A program made the position numbers and the translations under genes. A DNA stretch of 12,500 bases from Chrysomallon squamiferum. Its lineage: Eukaryota; Mollusca; Gastropoda; Neomphalida; Peltospiridae. Shown piece by piece: positions 1 to 8,753 of the stretch (the first letter of the stretch is position 1; every line of letters starts with the position of its first letter). The notes under the pieces are model-generated. The model was not told the origin of the DNA. It did no database searches and saw only the letters and a program-made list of their open reading frames with translations. The stretch covers positions 9,935,038-9,947,537 of the forward strand of contig CM022667.1 in the NCBI GenBank assembly GCA_012295275.1. The letters are read 5' to 3'.

Positions 1-634
1 AATAGTGTCAAGAAAAAAGGGACTGATTTCGTGGATGGTGAGTCGGTGCTCATCGGAAAGTAAACGTGAGATTTACGTTCGTAAACTTAAAAAATACACC
101 CCAGTGATGGTATTTGGAGGGTGTCACGGTAAAAAGTGTCACCGAAATAAAGATGATAAGTGTTTATCAGAAATTGACAAGTACAAGTTTTATTTGGCTT
201 TCGAGAACGGTTTCTGCCGCGATTACATAACAGAAAAATTCTACCTCTTTTTTTCCATCGACGTCGTTCCCGTTGTTCGGGGAGGCGGAAACTACACAGC
301 CGAGATACCGAAAGGAACATACATCAACACAGCCGACTTCAAATCCGTCGAAGATCTTGCTAAGTATCTTACTTATCTAGATAAGAATGATGACAAGTAC
401 ATTGAATATCTGAAACGCAAAGACGAGTATGAGTCTATTTATGAAGCATACAACATGAAGTCGAAAGATGGAAATGTGCATTACGTACATTATCATTACG
501 AACACACGCCATTTTGTGACGTGTGCAAAAGTTTGTGGAACGTGAAAAACTTCACGAAAACGTACAGTGACATTGGAGCGTGGTTCGATAGCGGTAGATG
601 TTACAAACCTCCAGATTTAAATCAGATTAATTAA
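1..634 (+). CDS. Alpha-1,3-fucosyltransferase (GT10), copy 1, C-terminal part
   Basis: The gene is cut by the left edge. Base 1 is the last base of a codon, the frame is open from base 2, and 210 residues are visible, matching residues 227-436 of the complete copy at 4245-5555 without indels. GT10 enzymes transfer fucose from GDP-fucose to GlcNAc on N-glycans or glycolipids in the Golgi lumen. Seen here are the family stretch LISWMVSRCSSESKREIYV, the donor-site block FENGFCRDYITEKF, then VPVVRGGGNYT, a YIEYLKRK segment and a C-terminal CxxC. Twelve residues differ from copy 2. At one of these places copy 1 keeps VPVV, the form usual in the family, where copies 2 and 3 have VLIV. No stop or frameshift is visible, so it is probably functional, but the N-terminal half, including the anchor, lies outside the window. 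The family call is secure; the exact linkage made is not shown by the sequence. Confidence 0.9.
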   Translation, partial: IVSRKKGLISWMVSRCSSESKREIYVRKLKKYTPVMVFGGCHGKKCHRNKDDKCLSEIDKYKFYLAFENGFCRDYITEKFYLFFSIDVVPVVRGGGNYTAEIPKGTYINTADFKSVEDLAKYLTYLDKNDDKYIEYLKRKDEYESIYEAYNMKSKDGNVHYVHYHYEHTPFCDVCKSLWNVKNFTKTYSDIGAWFDSGRCYKPPDLNQIN

Positions 635-835
635 CAAATAGTTTGTAATTATCTTTTCATTCTGATCATGGAACTGAATTCAAACATTTTTTATTCTTAA
701 TTCTGTTTAAAGAAATTATTACAAACTATTTTATCCGGATTCCAAGATGTCTCAATTGTCGCCGTTGTGCATAGCTTAGTAAACTTCTCTAATTGACTGT
801 TTCATAATTATACATGCACACAGACAGACAGATAG

Positions 836-869
<34 letters not shown>

Positions 870-1045
870 TCATACATACATAGATTCAAGTCTTCTCTAA
901 TTCTCTGTTTATAATTATTTCGATTTTTTTTTTTTTTTTTTTGACAAAGTGACTCATTTTGTTCTTTTTCTAACATTTAGGTATGATGTGTGCCAAATTT
1001 ATATCGCTACTTATTTTTAAAAAAAATAAAAGTATTCTTGTAAAT
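635..1045 (+). other. Probable 3' UTR of copy 1 with poly(A) signal
   Basis: AT-rich sequence follows the stop of copy 1 and is closely matched after copy 2. It contains a CATA-type microsatellite (836-882) and a T19 run (924-942). A canonical AATAAA at 1025-1030 is followed by T-rich sequence, and the same AATAAA context is kept at 5901-5906 downstream of copy 2. The end near 1045 is an inference from that signal; no cleavage site can be seen directly. Confidence 0.5.
836..882. repeat. (CATA)n microsatellite
   Basis: Tandem CATA units with a short TATATATTC interruption. The matching site after copy 2 (about 5754-5769) is much shorter, so the tract has changed length since duplication. Confidence 0.9.
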
Positions 1046-1094
1046 GAAATTCAGGGGTTTATTTTTCTTATTTTGTTTTATTTCATTTTTTATT

Positions 1095-1095
<1 letters not shown>

Positions 1096-1172
<77 letters not shown>

Positions 1173-1206
1173 AATAATTATTATTATTATTATTATTATT
1201 ATTATT
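1096..1206. repeat. (TAA)n running into (TTA)n, palindromic microsatellite
   Basis: Roughly 80 bp of TAA repeats turn directly into about 28 bp of TTA repeats. Because the second is the reverse complement of the first, the junction is a perfect palindrome that could form a hairpin. The same arrangement is kept at 5971-6066. Open frames here (poly-Asn, poly-Tyr) are repeat artefacts. Confidence 0.9.
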
Positions 1207-1292
1207 GTTATTCTTATTTTGATTTTACAAAATGTGACCATAAAAGTTGCAGCAGCCGAGAAAGCATTTATTTTTAAGTTTCAGATAGGAGT

Positions 1293-1543
<251 letters not shown>

Positions 1544-1664
1544 GTTATTGTGTTTATGGGTATTTGTTTACATGTGTGAATGTGGTGTTTGAATATGTGT
1601 ATATATAGGTGAGGTTCGGTGTCTAACATATATTATTTGCGTGACTACCTACTACTATGGTCCA

Positions 1665-1989
1665 GTTCGTTAATGTAGCATAAGCTGGGGGGGGGTGTAG
1701 TTACGTCTTTTTATTTCAAACTGAAAGCGTTTTGAAACTCTATGAACAGAATAATAGCAATTCTAATTCTTTTGTTTCTTTCTTTTTTTACTTCTTATTT
1801 ATTTCATTTTATTTATTTATTTATTTATTTATTTACTTACTTATGTATTTATTTATTTATTTACTTATTTATGTATTTATTTATTCATTTACTTATTTAT
1901 GTATTTATTTATTTAATTTTTATTCATTCATTCATTCATTATATTATTATATTTTTTATTTTTATTTTTATTTTTTTTAATTTTTTTTG
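1665..1989. other. Spacer with (ATTT)n-rich low-complexity tract
   Basis: This starts after the break of the 3' flank duplicate and includes an 8-base G run near 1688. From about 1798 to 1990 it consists of ATTT units mixed with ACTT, ATGT and ATTC variants, then T-rich sequence. The two overlapping open frames here encode only Phe/Tyr/Leu/Ile repeats and are artefacts. I see no gene in it. Confidence 0.7.
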
Positions 1990-2479
1990 AAATATTACAA
2001 AAAATATTTAAATTTAATTTATTACCAATACAAGCGATTTTCCATTCATACGTTAGAAATCTGTCTGAAAACGACGAATACAAACTGTTTGTAAATTTGA
2101 ATCAAACTTTCAAGTCACTGTTAGCTTCTTCGGCTGCGAAAGAGTCCTCGACCTGCACATGTAACACTGACTATTTTACCCAACCGATCTGACTTGCAGT
2201 TATGTGGTTAGTTTGTATCATCCAGTGGGAGAGAGAATAGTTAGCGTGCGGTCGATGAAGAGTGGGCAGAGTTACATAGCAACACGTACCTCACACATAA
2301 AATATTAATTAGTAATATCGATCTCTTAAAGTACTCGGTACAGCATATTCAGTAGACATTTCTAGCTTACTGTCACTTAACGATAATTTATATGTGCACT
2401 TTCTGGTATAGTTTTAGTTTTGAATTATGCATTATTAAGATGCAGTAGAAACCAATAATGAACTCACTGGACAGGAAAG
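1990..2479 (+). promoter_or_regulatory. Candidate promoter and 5' UTR exon of copy 2
   Basis: This is the longest non-repetitive stretch upstream of copy 2, with more balanced base composition than its surroundings and no long open frame. It ends at AAAG|GTATGT (exon end 2479), a very good splice donor, directly before a TC tract. With the acceptor at 4219 this would make a 5' UTR exon joined to the coding exon. I cannot place a transcription start; an AT-rich TATA-like stretch near 2296 is weak. I did not find a clear equivalent upstream of copy 3. Confidence 0.35.
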
Positions 2480-2484
2480 GTATG

Positions 2485-2605
<121 letters not shown>

Positions 2606-2611
2606 GCATGT

Positions 2612-2656
2612 AGATAGATAGATAAATAGATAGATAAATAGATATATAGATGGATA
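2612..2656. repeat. (GATA)n microsatellite
   Basis: Tandem GATA units with AATA and TATA variants, next to the TC tract. Confidence 0.85.
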
Positions 2657-3195
2657 GCATACTGCTGTTACTTGGATGAAATCTGTTTACATGGTGAATT
2701 GTTTTTCAGAAAACATTTTCTGATAAAAGGGAATTCTGTATGGTGGTATCTGACTGTTACAAGCGTCATCTGCATTGTGTTTGCTTTACAGGTGTGTATT
2801 TCAGTTGAAAAGAAAGGTGTGCTATTTCGGTACAGTATTCGGTATTCACTGCCCATCACTGATTATCCAGGACTGTAAAAAGTGGGACGGGTGAAATAAG
2901 TAAACAAAACAAAAATCTTGTTTGCAGTGATTCTAGGTTGTTTAATAAAGTTTATGTTCCAGGGATTTTTATATTGTGTCTCTTTTCTGGTGAAAGAAAT
3001 GTAGAAGGGTACTAAATTAGCGATTAGCTAAATTAATTTTAAAAAAAATAAATAAATAAACTGTTATGTTCTTTTCTGAAATAATAGTATCGTATAGAGA
3101 ATTTTCAACATAGAAGTGTCTTTTCTGTCAATTTTGATAATCTTAACTCAAGCAATGTTTTTTTGTTTTTTTCTTGTTCTTTTTTTTTTTTTCCT

Positions 3196-3198
3196 TGT

Positions 3199-3239
<41 letters not shown>

Positions 3240-3257
3240 TGTGTGTGTGTGTGTGTG
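3196..3257. repeat. (TG)n microsatellite
   Basis: A TG tract of about 62 bp with two single-base interruptions, preceded by a T-rich run. It is absent from the matching region upstream of copy 3. Confidence 0.95.
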
Positions 3258-4204
3258 AAAAAACGAAAGAAAACGATTAATAGGTTAATGTCTGTCAAAC
3301 AATGGTACTGTATAGGGTATGTTCTAACGTACGATAGGTTAGTGTAACTTTATATTCTAACTTATTTTACTTATCTTTTTAACAAAACGATTAGTGCTGA
3401 TGTTTCTGATTTAAACTACTGCAGTGTATACGACAGATATGTTGCCACATACACATATATTTGTGGAACATTTTATTTTGTAGATCTCTATTCACATAGC
3501 ACATTCCGAAGTGATTTTGTTTATTTATCTATTAAAAAATAATAATACAACAAAAATTAATAAAAAAACGACGATTAATACTATTATGTTATTTAAAAAT
3601 TGTTCTACTTATAGCATATGTTCCCACAAATCTTTCCATATCTATAGATTTTTATATTCTGTCTCTTTTCTGATAACACTAAAATGTTATTCTATAGTTT
3701 CACGTGGCAATTCCGTGGCTCATCTTTCTAATTAAAGATACTTTCTGTTTTATAAGTAGCTCTAGATATTCCTTTATGAAAGCCAGTCTTCTGATCTTAT
3801 ACATTCATTCATATGAGAACAGTAGATACATAACTGAGGGTAACAGAAAGAAAACAAACGGACGCGTCTGACACCTTGTAAGAGATAACATTTAAATGTC
3901 TGTCAAATGAATAGTAATTTATTTATTTATTTATCTTCCATTTATTCTTCTGTCTTCTTTCATCCATTCTTTGAGAGTATATGAGACTATTAAAAAAAAC
4001 AAAAACACAAAAATCCCACGACTGTCACTTTATAAAAAATTAATATAGGAAAAAAATCCTTCATGACTGTAATATGTATCACAAGACAAAACTAGAGATA
4101 AATAAAACATGATTTGTTGTTGTTGTTTGTTTCCAAATCACGAGATGCTTAATATTCCAGTTCACAGATTCAATTCAATTATGACACAGTTATTCCTTCG
4201 CTTT

Positions 4205-4219
4205 TTTATTTTCTTTCAG
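4205..4219 (+). promoter_or_regulatory. Splice acceptor before copy 2 coding exon
   Basis: A pyrimidine-rich run ends TTCTTTCAG|G at 4219, 25 bases before the start codon. An in-frame TGA lies at 4224-4226, so if this acceptor is used ATG 4245 is the first possible start. Copy 3 has a weaker equivalent, CCTCAG, ending at 8729. Confidence 0.55.
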
Positions 4220-4244
4220 GACTTGAAATATTTCGACGGCAGAA

Positions 4245-5555
4245 ATGATAAAACGGAAAAGTACGGTATTTCGTCTGGGATGGTGCTTTATTTTCGTAAC
4301 CTTCGTCGTGTTTATCAAATACGTCTGTTTTGTGGTGGATAGAAACAGTATTACTCAAGTGTCTAAAAATGTGAGACTGTATTTAAAACCCTCAGAAACT
4401 TCCGCATTCCAAACAGGTCAAATTGAGCCAATATTCAGAGTGAACAGAAAATCAGCAGTAACAGATTCTCATTTCCAAGACGAACACAAACAACAAAAAC
4501 TAAACCACAAGGAAGTTTCAGCAGTGACATCGGCTGTAAACGACAGTAACAAAATAATTCTGTGGTATGTTAAAACAAGATACCAGCCTCCAATGGAAGG
4601 TTTGGTGCCTTTACAACACTGCCCGGAAATGAAATGCAGAATGACCTCCAACCGGAAGTACTTAAATCAAAGCTCCGCAGTCGTATTTGCGGCGCAGCTC
4701 ATTCGTGAAAAATATCCACCTAAAAAATGTCCTGGTCAAGTTTGGATATTTCACAATCATGAATCTCCTCTAGATGGTTGGTCACAGTTACCAACTTTTA
4801 GATTACCACAGTGGAGGGGGAAATTCAACTGGACAATGGATTATCGAAAAGAGGCCGATATTCTTTCACCGTACGGAATTCTGAAAAAGCTACCTGCACG
4901 GAAGCAGCGGAACTACACGGAAATAGTGTCAAGAAAAAAGGGACTGATTTCGTGGATGGTGAGTCGGTGCTCATCGGAAAGTAAACGTGAGATTTACGTT
5001 CGTAAACTTAAAAAATACACCCCAGTGACGGTATTTGGAGGATGTGACGGTAAAAAGTGTCACCGAAATAAAGATGATGTATGTTTGTCAGAAATTAACC
5101 AGTACAAGTTCTATTTGGCTTTCGAAAACGGTTTCTGCCGCGATTACATAACAGAAAAATTCTACCTTTTTTTTTCCATCGACGTCGTTCTCATTGTTCG
5201 GGGAGGCGGAAACTACACAGCCGATTTACCGAAAGGAACATACATCAACACAGCCGATTTCAAATCCGTCGAAGATCTTGCCAAGTATCTTACTTACCTA
5301 GATAAGAATGATGACAAGTACATTGAATATCTGAAACGCAAAGACGAGTACGAGTCTATTTATGAAGCATACAACATGAAGTCGAAAGATGGAAATGTGC
5401 ATTACGTACATTATCATTACGAACACACGCCATTTTGTGACGTGTGCAAAAGACTTTTGGACGTGAAAAACTTCACGAAAACATACAGTGACATTGGAGC
5501 GTGGTTCGATAGTGGCAGATGTTACAAACCTCCAGATTTAAATCAGATTAATTAA
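4245..5555 (+). CDS. Alpha-1,3-fucosyltransferase (GT10), copy 2, complete
   Basis: This is an intact 436-residue frame in one exon. The start is supported by an in-frame TGA 18 bases upstream and by conservation of the start context in copy 3. The N-terminus has the type II Golgi layout: basic tail MIKRK, a membrane segment at about 11-31, then a stem to about 100. The catalytic domain includes FHNHESP (169-175), NWTMDYRKEADILSPYG (195-211), LISWMVSRC (234-242), FENGFCRDYITEK (293-305) and GGGNYTADLPKGTY (320-333). Five N-glycosylation sequons lie at 141, 195, 223, 323 and 409, and a CxxC at 398-401. GT10 members use GDP-fucose to fucosylate GlcNAc of N-glycans or glycolipids. Length is normal for the family. 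Several motif residues differ from the usual form (R241 for Asn, G296 for Ser, EA for DS at 203-204), so donor or acceptor preference is uncertain. Confidence 0.93.
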   Translation: MIKRKSTVFRLGWCFIFVTFVVFIKYVCFVVDRNSITQVSKNVRLYLKPSETSAFQTGQIEPIFRVNRKSAVTDSHFQDEHKQQKLNHKEVSAVTSAVNDSNKIILWYVKTRYQPPMEGLVPLQHCPEMKCRMTSNRKYLNQSSAVVFAAQLIREKYPPKKCPGQVWIFHNHESPLDGWSQLPTFRLPQWRGKFNWTMDYRKEADILSPYGILKKLPARKQRNYTEIVSRKKGLISWMVSRCSSESKREIYVRKLKKYTPVTVFGGCDGKKCHRNKDDVCLSEINQYKFYLAFENGFCRDYITEKFYLFFSIDVVLIVRGGGNYTADLPKGTYINTADFKSVEDLAKYLTYLDKNDDKYIEYLKRKDEYESIYEAYNMKSKDGNVHYVHYHYEHTPFCDVCKRLLDVKNFTKTYSDIGAWFDSGRCYKPPDLNQIN

Positions 5556-5920
5556 CAAATAGTTAATAATAGTCTTTTTATTCTTAGAATGGAACTCAAT
5601 TCAAACATTTTTTATTCTTAATTCTGTTTAAAGAAATTATTACAAACTATTTTATCCGGATTCCAAGATGTCTCAATTGTCGCCGTTTTCAATAGCTTAG
5701 TAAACTTCTCTAATTAACAGTTTCATAATTATACATGCACACAGACAGATAGACATACATACATACATATCTTCTTTAATTATCTGTTTATAATTAATAA
5801 TTCGACTTTTTTTTTGTGGACAAAGTGACTCAGTTTGTTCTTTTTCTAACATTTAGGTATGATGAGTGCCAAATTTATATCGCTACTTATTTTTTTTAAA
5901 AATAAAAATGTTCTTGTAAA
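5556..5920 (+). other. Probable 3' UTR of copy 2 with poly(A) signal
   Basis: Sequence matches the 3' UTR of copy 1. AATAAA lies at 5901-5906, about 346 bases after the stop, with a T-rich region after it. The CATA tract and T run present after copy 1 are shortened here. Confidence 0.5.
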
Positions 5921-5970
5921 TGAAATTCAGGGGTTTATTTTTCTTATTTTGTTTTATTTCATTTTTTATT

Positions 5971-6036
<66 letters not shown>

Positions 6037-6066
6037 TATTATTATTATTATTATTGTTATTATTAT
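5971..6066. repeat. (TAA)n running into (TTA)n, palindromic microsatellite
   Basis: About 65 bp of TAA units turn into TTA units and continue to 6066 with one G interruption. It is orthologous in position to the tract at 1096-1206, so the palindromic layout predates the duplication. Confidence 0.9.
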
Positions 6067-6140
6067 TTTGATTTTACAAAATGTGACCATAAAAGTTGCA
6101 GCAGCCGAGAAAGCATTTATTTTTAAGTTTCAGATAGGAG

Positions 6141-6145
<5 letters not shown>

Positions 6146-6234
<89 letters not shown>
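6146..6234. repeat. (TC)n microsatellite, 89 bp
   Basis: A pure TC tract matching the 245-bp tract at 1295-1539 in position and flanks, giving a direct record of length change between the two duplicates. Confidence 0.97.
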
Positions 6235-6238
<4 letters not shown>

Positions 6239-6586
6239 GTTATTGTGTTTATGGGTATTTGTTTACATGTGTGAATGTGGTGTTTGAATATGTGTATATA
6301 TAGGTGAGCTTCGGTGTATAACGTATATTATTTGCGTGACTACCTACTACTATGGTCCACCTGGGTTTTTTAATTATCTATTAATGTTGTAACTATTACA
6401 CCAAATATTGATTTTTGCAGACATCATTTTGCCGCCGTGAACTAAATGGTTTATTTAATTAACATCCAAATGTTTTTGAAATGCAAATATTTTATTACAT
6501 TTTATTTGTTTTTCTTTTTGTTGACGAAAGCAGATGGCTAATATTTTCTGAACTGTTTTTATTTATTTATTTACTAGTACTACTAC

Positions 6587-6627
6587 TGTCATTATTATTA
6601 TTATTATTGTTGTTGTTGTTGTTGTTG

Positions 6628-6668
<41 letters not shown>

Positions 6669-6669
6669 T
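6587..6669. repeat. (TTA)n/(TTG)n trinucleotide tract
   Basis: TTA units, then about eight TTG units, then TTA units again. The poly-Leu open frame over it is an artefact. Confidence 0.9.
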
Positions 6670-7529
6670 ACCAGATAATTTCACAAATGATTTACTTTAT
6701 TTTATTTTATTTTATTTATTTATTTAAATTATTTTGTTATTTTATTTTATTATTATTATTTTTTACTGAACTCCTCGCTTTGATTAATCAGAGATCTATT
6801 TCAGAAATAGACAATGTTTCAAAATGATGATCTAACACACAGCTGAACGTCTCGTAAAGGTTTTTTTGACTTCACTGACGTCCGAAGCGGAGGATTTCCT
6901 CTATTTACGTTCTTTCACACGTACGTCGACAACAAACGAGCGACAAGATTTCAGTTCACAAACTTTCTGTCTCACAGCTACCTCGTTTCATTTTACTTTT
7001 ACTTCACATTTATTTCTACTGTTTTTTTGTCGTACAGTAAGTTATTTATCAGATATTTAGTTTTTGTTTGTGGTTACACTACACGGTATGTTTATGTAAG
7101 CTAAGTGTTCAACTTAGACTATGACTGAAACGTGTCTGCGTTATTCACATCAATTCTTCATTGTACGCGTTCTTTTGTCCGTCGTGTGTTCATGGTACGT
7201 TTTCACCTCTACGACCGAGGACATCTGTAATAGATCTTGTTTAGATGTCGATAAAATAACTGTTTTCTTACAGTTTGAACACGACTGAGTCGTGCAAATG
7301 AAAAGAAATTTATAGTACATGTGAAAATGCTGTAAATATATTACTTCTTTCCAGACACTGTTATATACATATATATATTTCCACATTGTCGCATGCACAC
7401 ATTCCGTCACACACATGCATACGTACTTATAAACAGACAGAGAAAGATACATGCTTACATCAATCATACACAGAAATATATCTAGGTACCTTCCTACCTA
7501 CTAAACTACTTAGATACATCCATAGATAC

Positions 7530-7625
7530 ATAAGCACATACATACGTATATATATACATAAAAAACATACATATATGTATATATATATACATACATACAT
7601 AGAAGCATACCTACCTACCTACCTA
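7530..7625. repeat. ATAC/CTAC microsatellite cluster
   Basis: Mixed ACAT, ATAT and ACCT units at the left edge of the 5' flank shared with copy 2. It lies where the GATA tract sits upstream of copy 2. Confidence 0.8.
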
Positions 7626-7697
7626 GAAACCAACATAACAGCATGTCATGTGGATATCTATAGAGATATAGGAAAAGAGAGAGACAGAGAGTTCATT

Positions 7698-8753
7698 GCT
7701 GTTATATTGATGAAATCTGTTTACGCTGTGAATTGTTTTTCATACAACATGTCCTGATAGAAAGATATTCTAATTACAGACAGAAACATCTGCGAATAGG
7801 CGTCATCTGTATTTTGTTTGTTTTACAAATGTGTATGTCTGTTGAAAAGAAAGGTGCGTTATTAACTGTTACAGTGTGCAGTGTTTTTTAACCATCTCTT
7901 AGTGAAGTGGACGACTGGTGAGTAAAATATTCTTACTTGCAATGACTCCAACTCCTTAATGAAGCTTATTTGCCTGGACTTGCTAATTCTGTCTTCCTTC
8001 TGGTGAGAAAATGTCGATACATACTTAATTATCTTTTACCTAAATTAATTTTAAAAACCAAATTAAGTTGCTATGTTTTTGTCAAACCACAGAAGTAGAC
8101 AAGTATATTATATATCTGTACATTTTTTTAAATTGTTTCTCTTTTTGTGATACATTTAAATGTAAATCCATACTGTTATCGTTGCGGATGTTTCTAATTA
8201 AATACAGTTTTTGTTTTATAAATAGCTTTTGATATAACTGTGTATAAATACAAATAGTGCCGCATATCACTCGTTCATTCATTCATTCATTCATTCATTT
8301 ATTCATATGAGAACAATACAGGATAAGAGAAAGTAAAGAAAATGGAAAAGATAGCATAGAAATATTTGTCTTTTAAATATTAATTCATCTATTTATTTAT
8401 GCTTCATTCATTCTTCTTTCTTTTTTCATTCATTGATCAGTTCATCATTCTCCTTTCATCTTCGTTCATTCTTTGAAAAGATTTAAGACTAATAAACAAA
8501 ACGACTGTGATTTTATAAATATTAATATAAGAAACAAACTCAATCGTTTTAATATTAGAGATAAACAAAACATTAAGTTTCATGTGTTTGTTGTTGTTTC
8601 TGTCCGAATCACGAATATCCACAGATTTATAACAATTTTTTCTTCTTTTTTGTTTGTTTGTTTGTTTGTTTGTTATTGTTGTTGCTGTTTCTTTTGAAAT
8701 CACGAATTGCTTAATTGTCCAATCCTCAGATTTGGAATATCTCGACGGCAGAA
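7698..8753 (+). repeat. 5' flank duplicate block of copy 3
   Basis: This is the partner of 2664-4244, shorter by about 0.5 kb. It includes an ATTC tract at 8272-8306 and a GTTT tract at about 8649-8673. A segment with GTTGTTG...AATCACGAAT occurs twice, at about 8590-8616 and 8678-8706, but once upstream of copy 2, so this block has an extra small duplication next to the GTTT repeat. The acceptor-like CCTCAG ends at 8729. Confidence 0.8.
8272..8306. repeat. (ATTC)n microsatellite
   Basis: Tandem ATTC units. The matching place upstream of copy 2 (around 3803-3812) has only two units. Confidence 0.9.

Larger units (their letters stand above)
2664..4244 (+). repeat. 5' flank duplicate block of copy 2
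   Basis: Patches match 7698-8753 in the same order. Examples are GATGAAATCTGTTTAC and GTGAATTGTTTTTC near 2675-2708, GTTGAAAAGAAAGGTG near 2804, TTTCTAATTAAA near 3724, CATATGAGAACA near 3810, and CGACGGCAGAAATG before the start codon. This copy is about 0.5 kb longer than the other, partly from a TG tract and an internal near-repeat (2964-2989 and 3647-3672). The flank diverges much more than the coding sequence. Confidence 0.8.
5556..6359 (+). repeat. 3' flank duplicate block, second copy
   Basis: This is the partner of 635-1664, with the same order of poly(A) signal, palindromic AAT/ATT tract, conserved spacer, TC tract and tail ending TATGGTCCA. Similarity stops at 6359: the next bases are CCTGGG here and GTTCGT in the other block. 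Copy 3 retains only about the first 90 bp of this flank. Confidence 0.9.
6360..7697. other. Intergenic spacer between copies 2 and 3
   Basis: No gene is recognised. The left part has TTA/TTG repeats (about 6587-6669) and TTTTA/TTTA tracts (about 6697-6763). A non-repetitive stretch at about 6770-7340, richer in CpG, holds an open frame at 6866-7060 with no family resemblance. It contains TACA|GTAAGT at 7036/7037, a good donor-like site that could end a 5' UTR exon of copy 3, but this is only consensus matching. From about 7365 to 7625 the sequence is ATAC, CTAC and AT-type low complexity. Confidence 0.5.

Noticed and set aside
1044-1277. Poly-Asn/poly-Tyr open frame
   Set aside because: It is a translation of the AAT/ATT microsatellite. 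It recurs at 5920-6126 only because the locus is duplicated.
2668-2878. Opposed 63- and 68-residue open frames upstream of copy 2
   Set aside because: The matching DNA upstream of copy 3 (from 7698) does not keep either frame, although the DNA itself is related.
4469-4651. Minus-strand open frames inside the fucosyltransferase genes, also at 8978-9302 and 87-320
   Set aside because: They are antisense shadows of the conserved coding sequence, with no start context or independent similarity.
6866-7060. 64-residue open frame in non-repetitive DNA
   Set aside because: There is no family resemblance and no counterpart elsewhere in the window. Its Ser/Thr/Phe-rich make-up fits chance, and the region is better seen as spacer or possible UTR exon.
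8715-8753. Upstream ATG giving copy 3 a 13-residue N-terminal extension
   Set aside because: It lies before the acceptor-like CCTCAG at 8729 and has no equivalent in copy 2, where an in-frame stop precedes the ATG.
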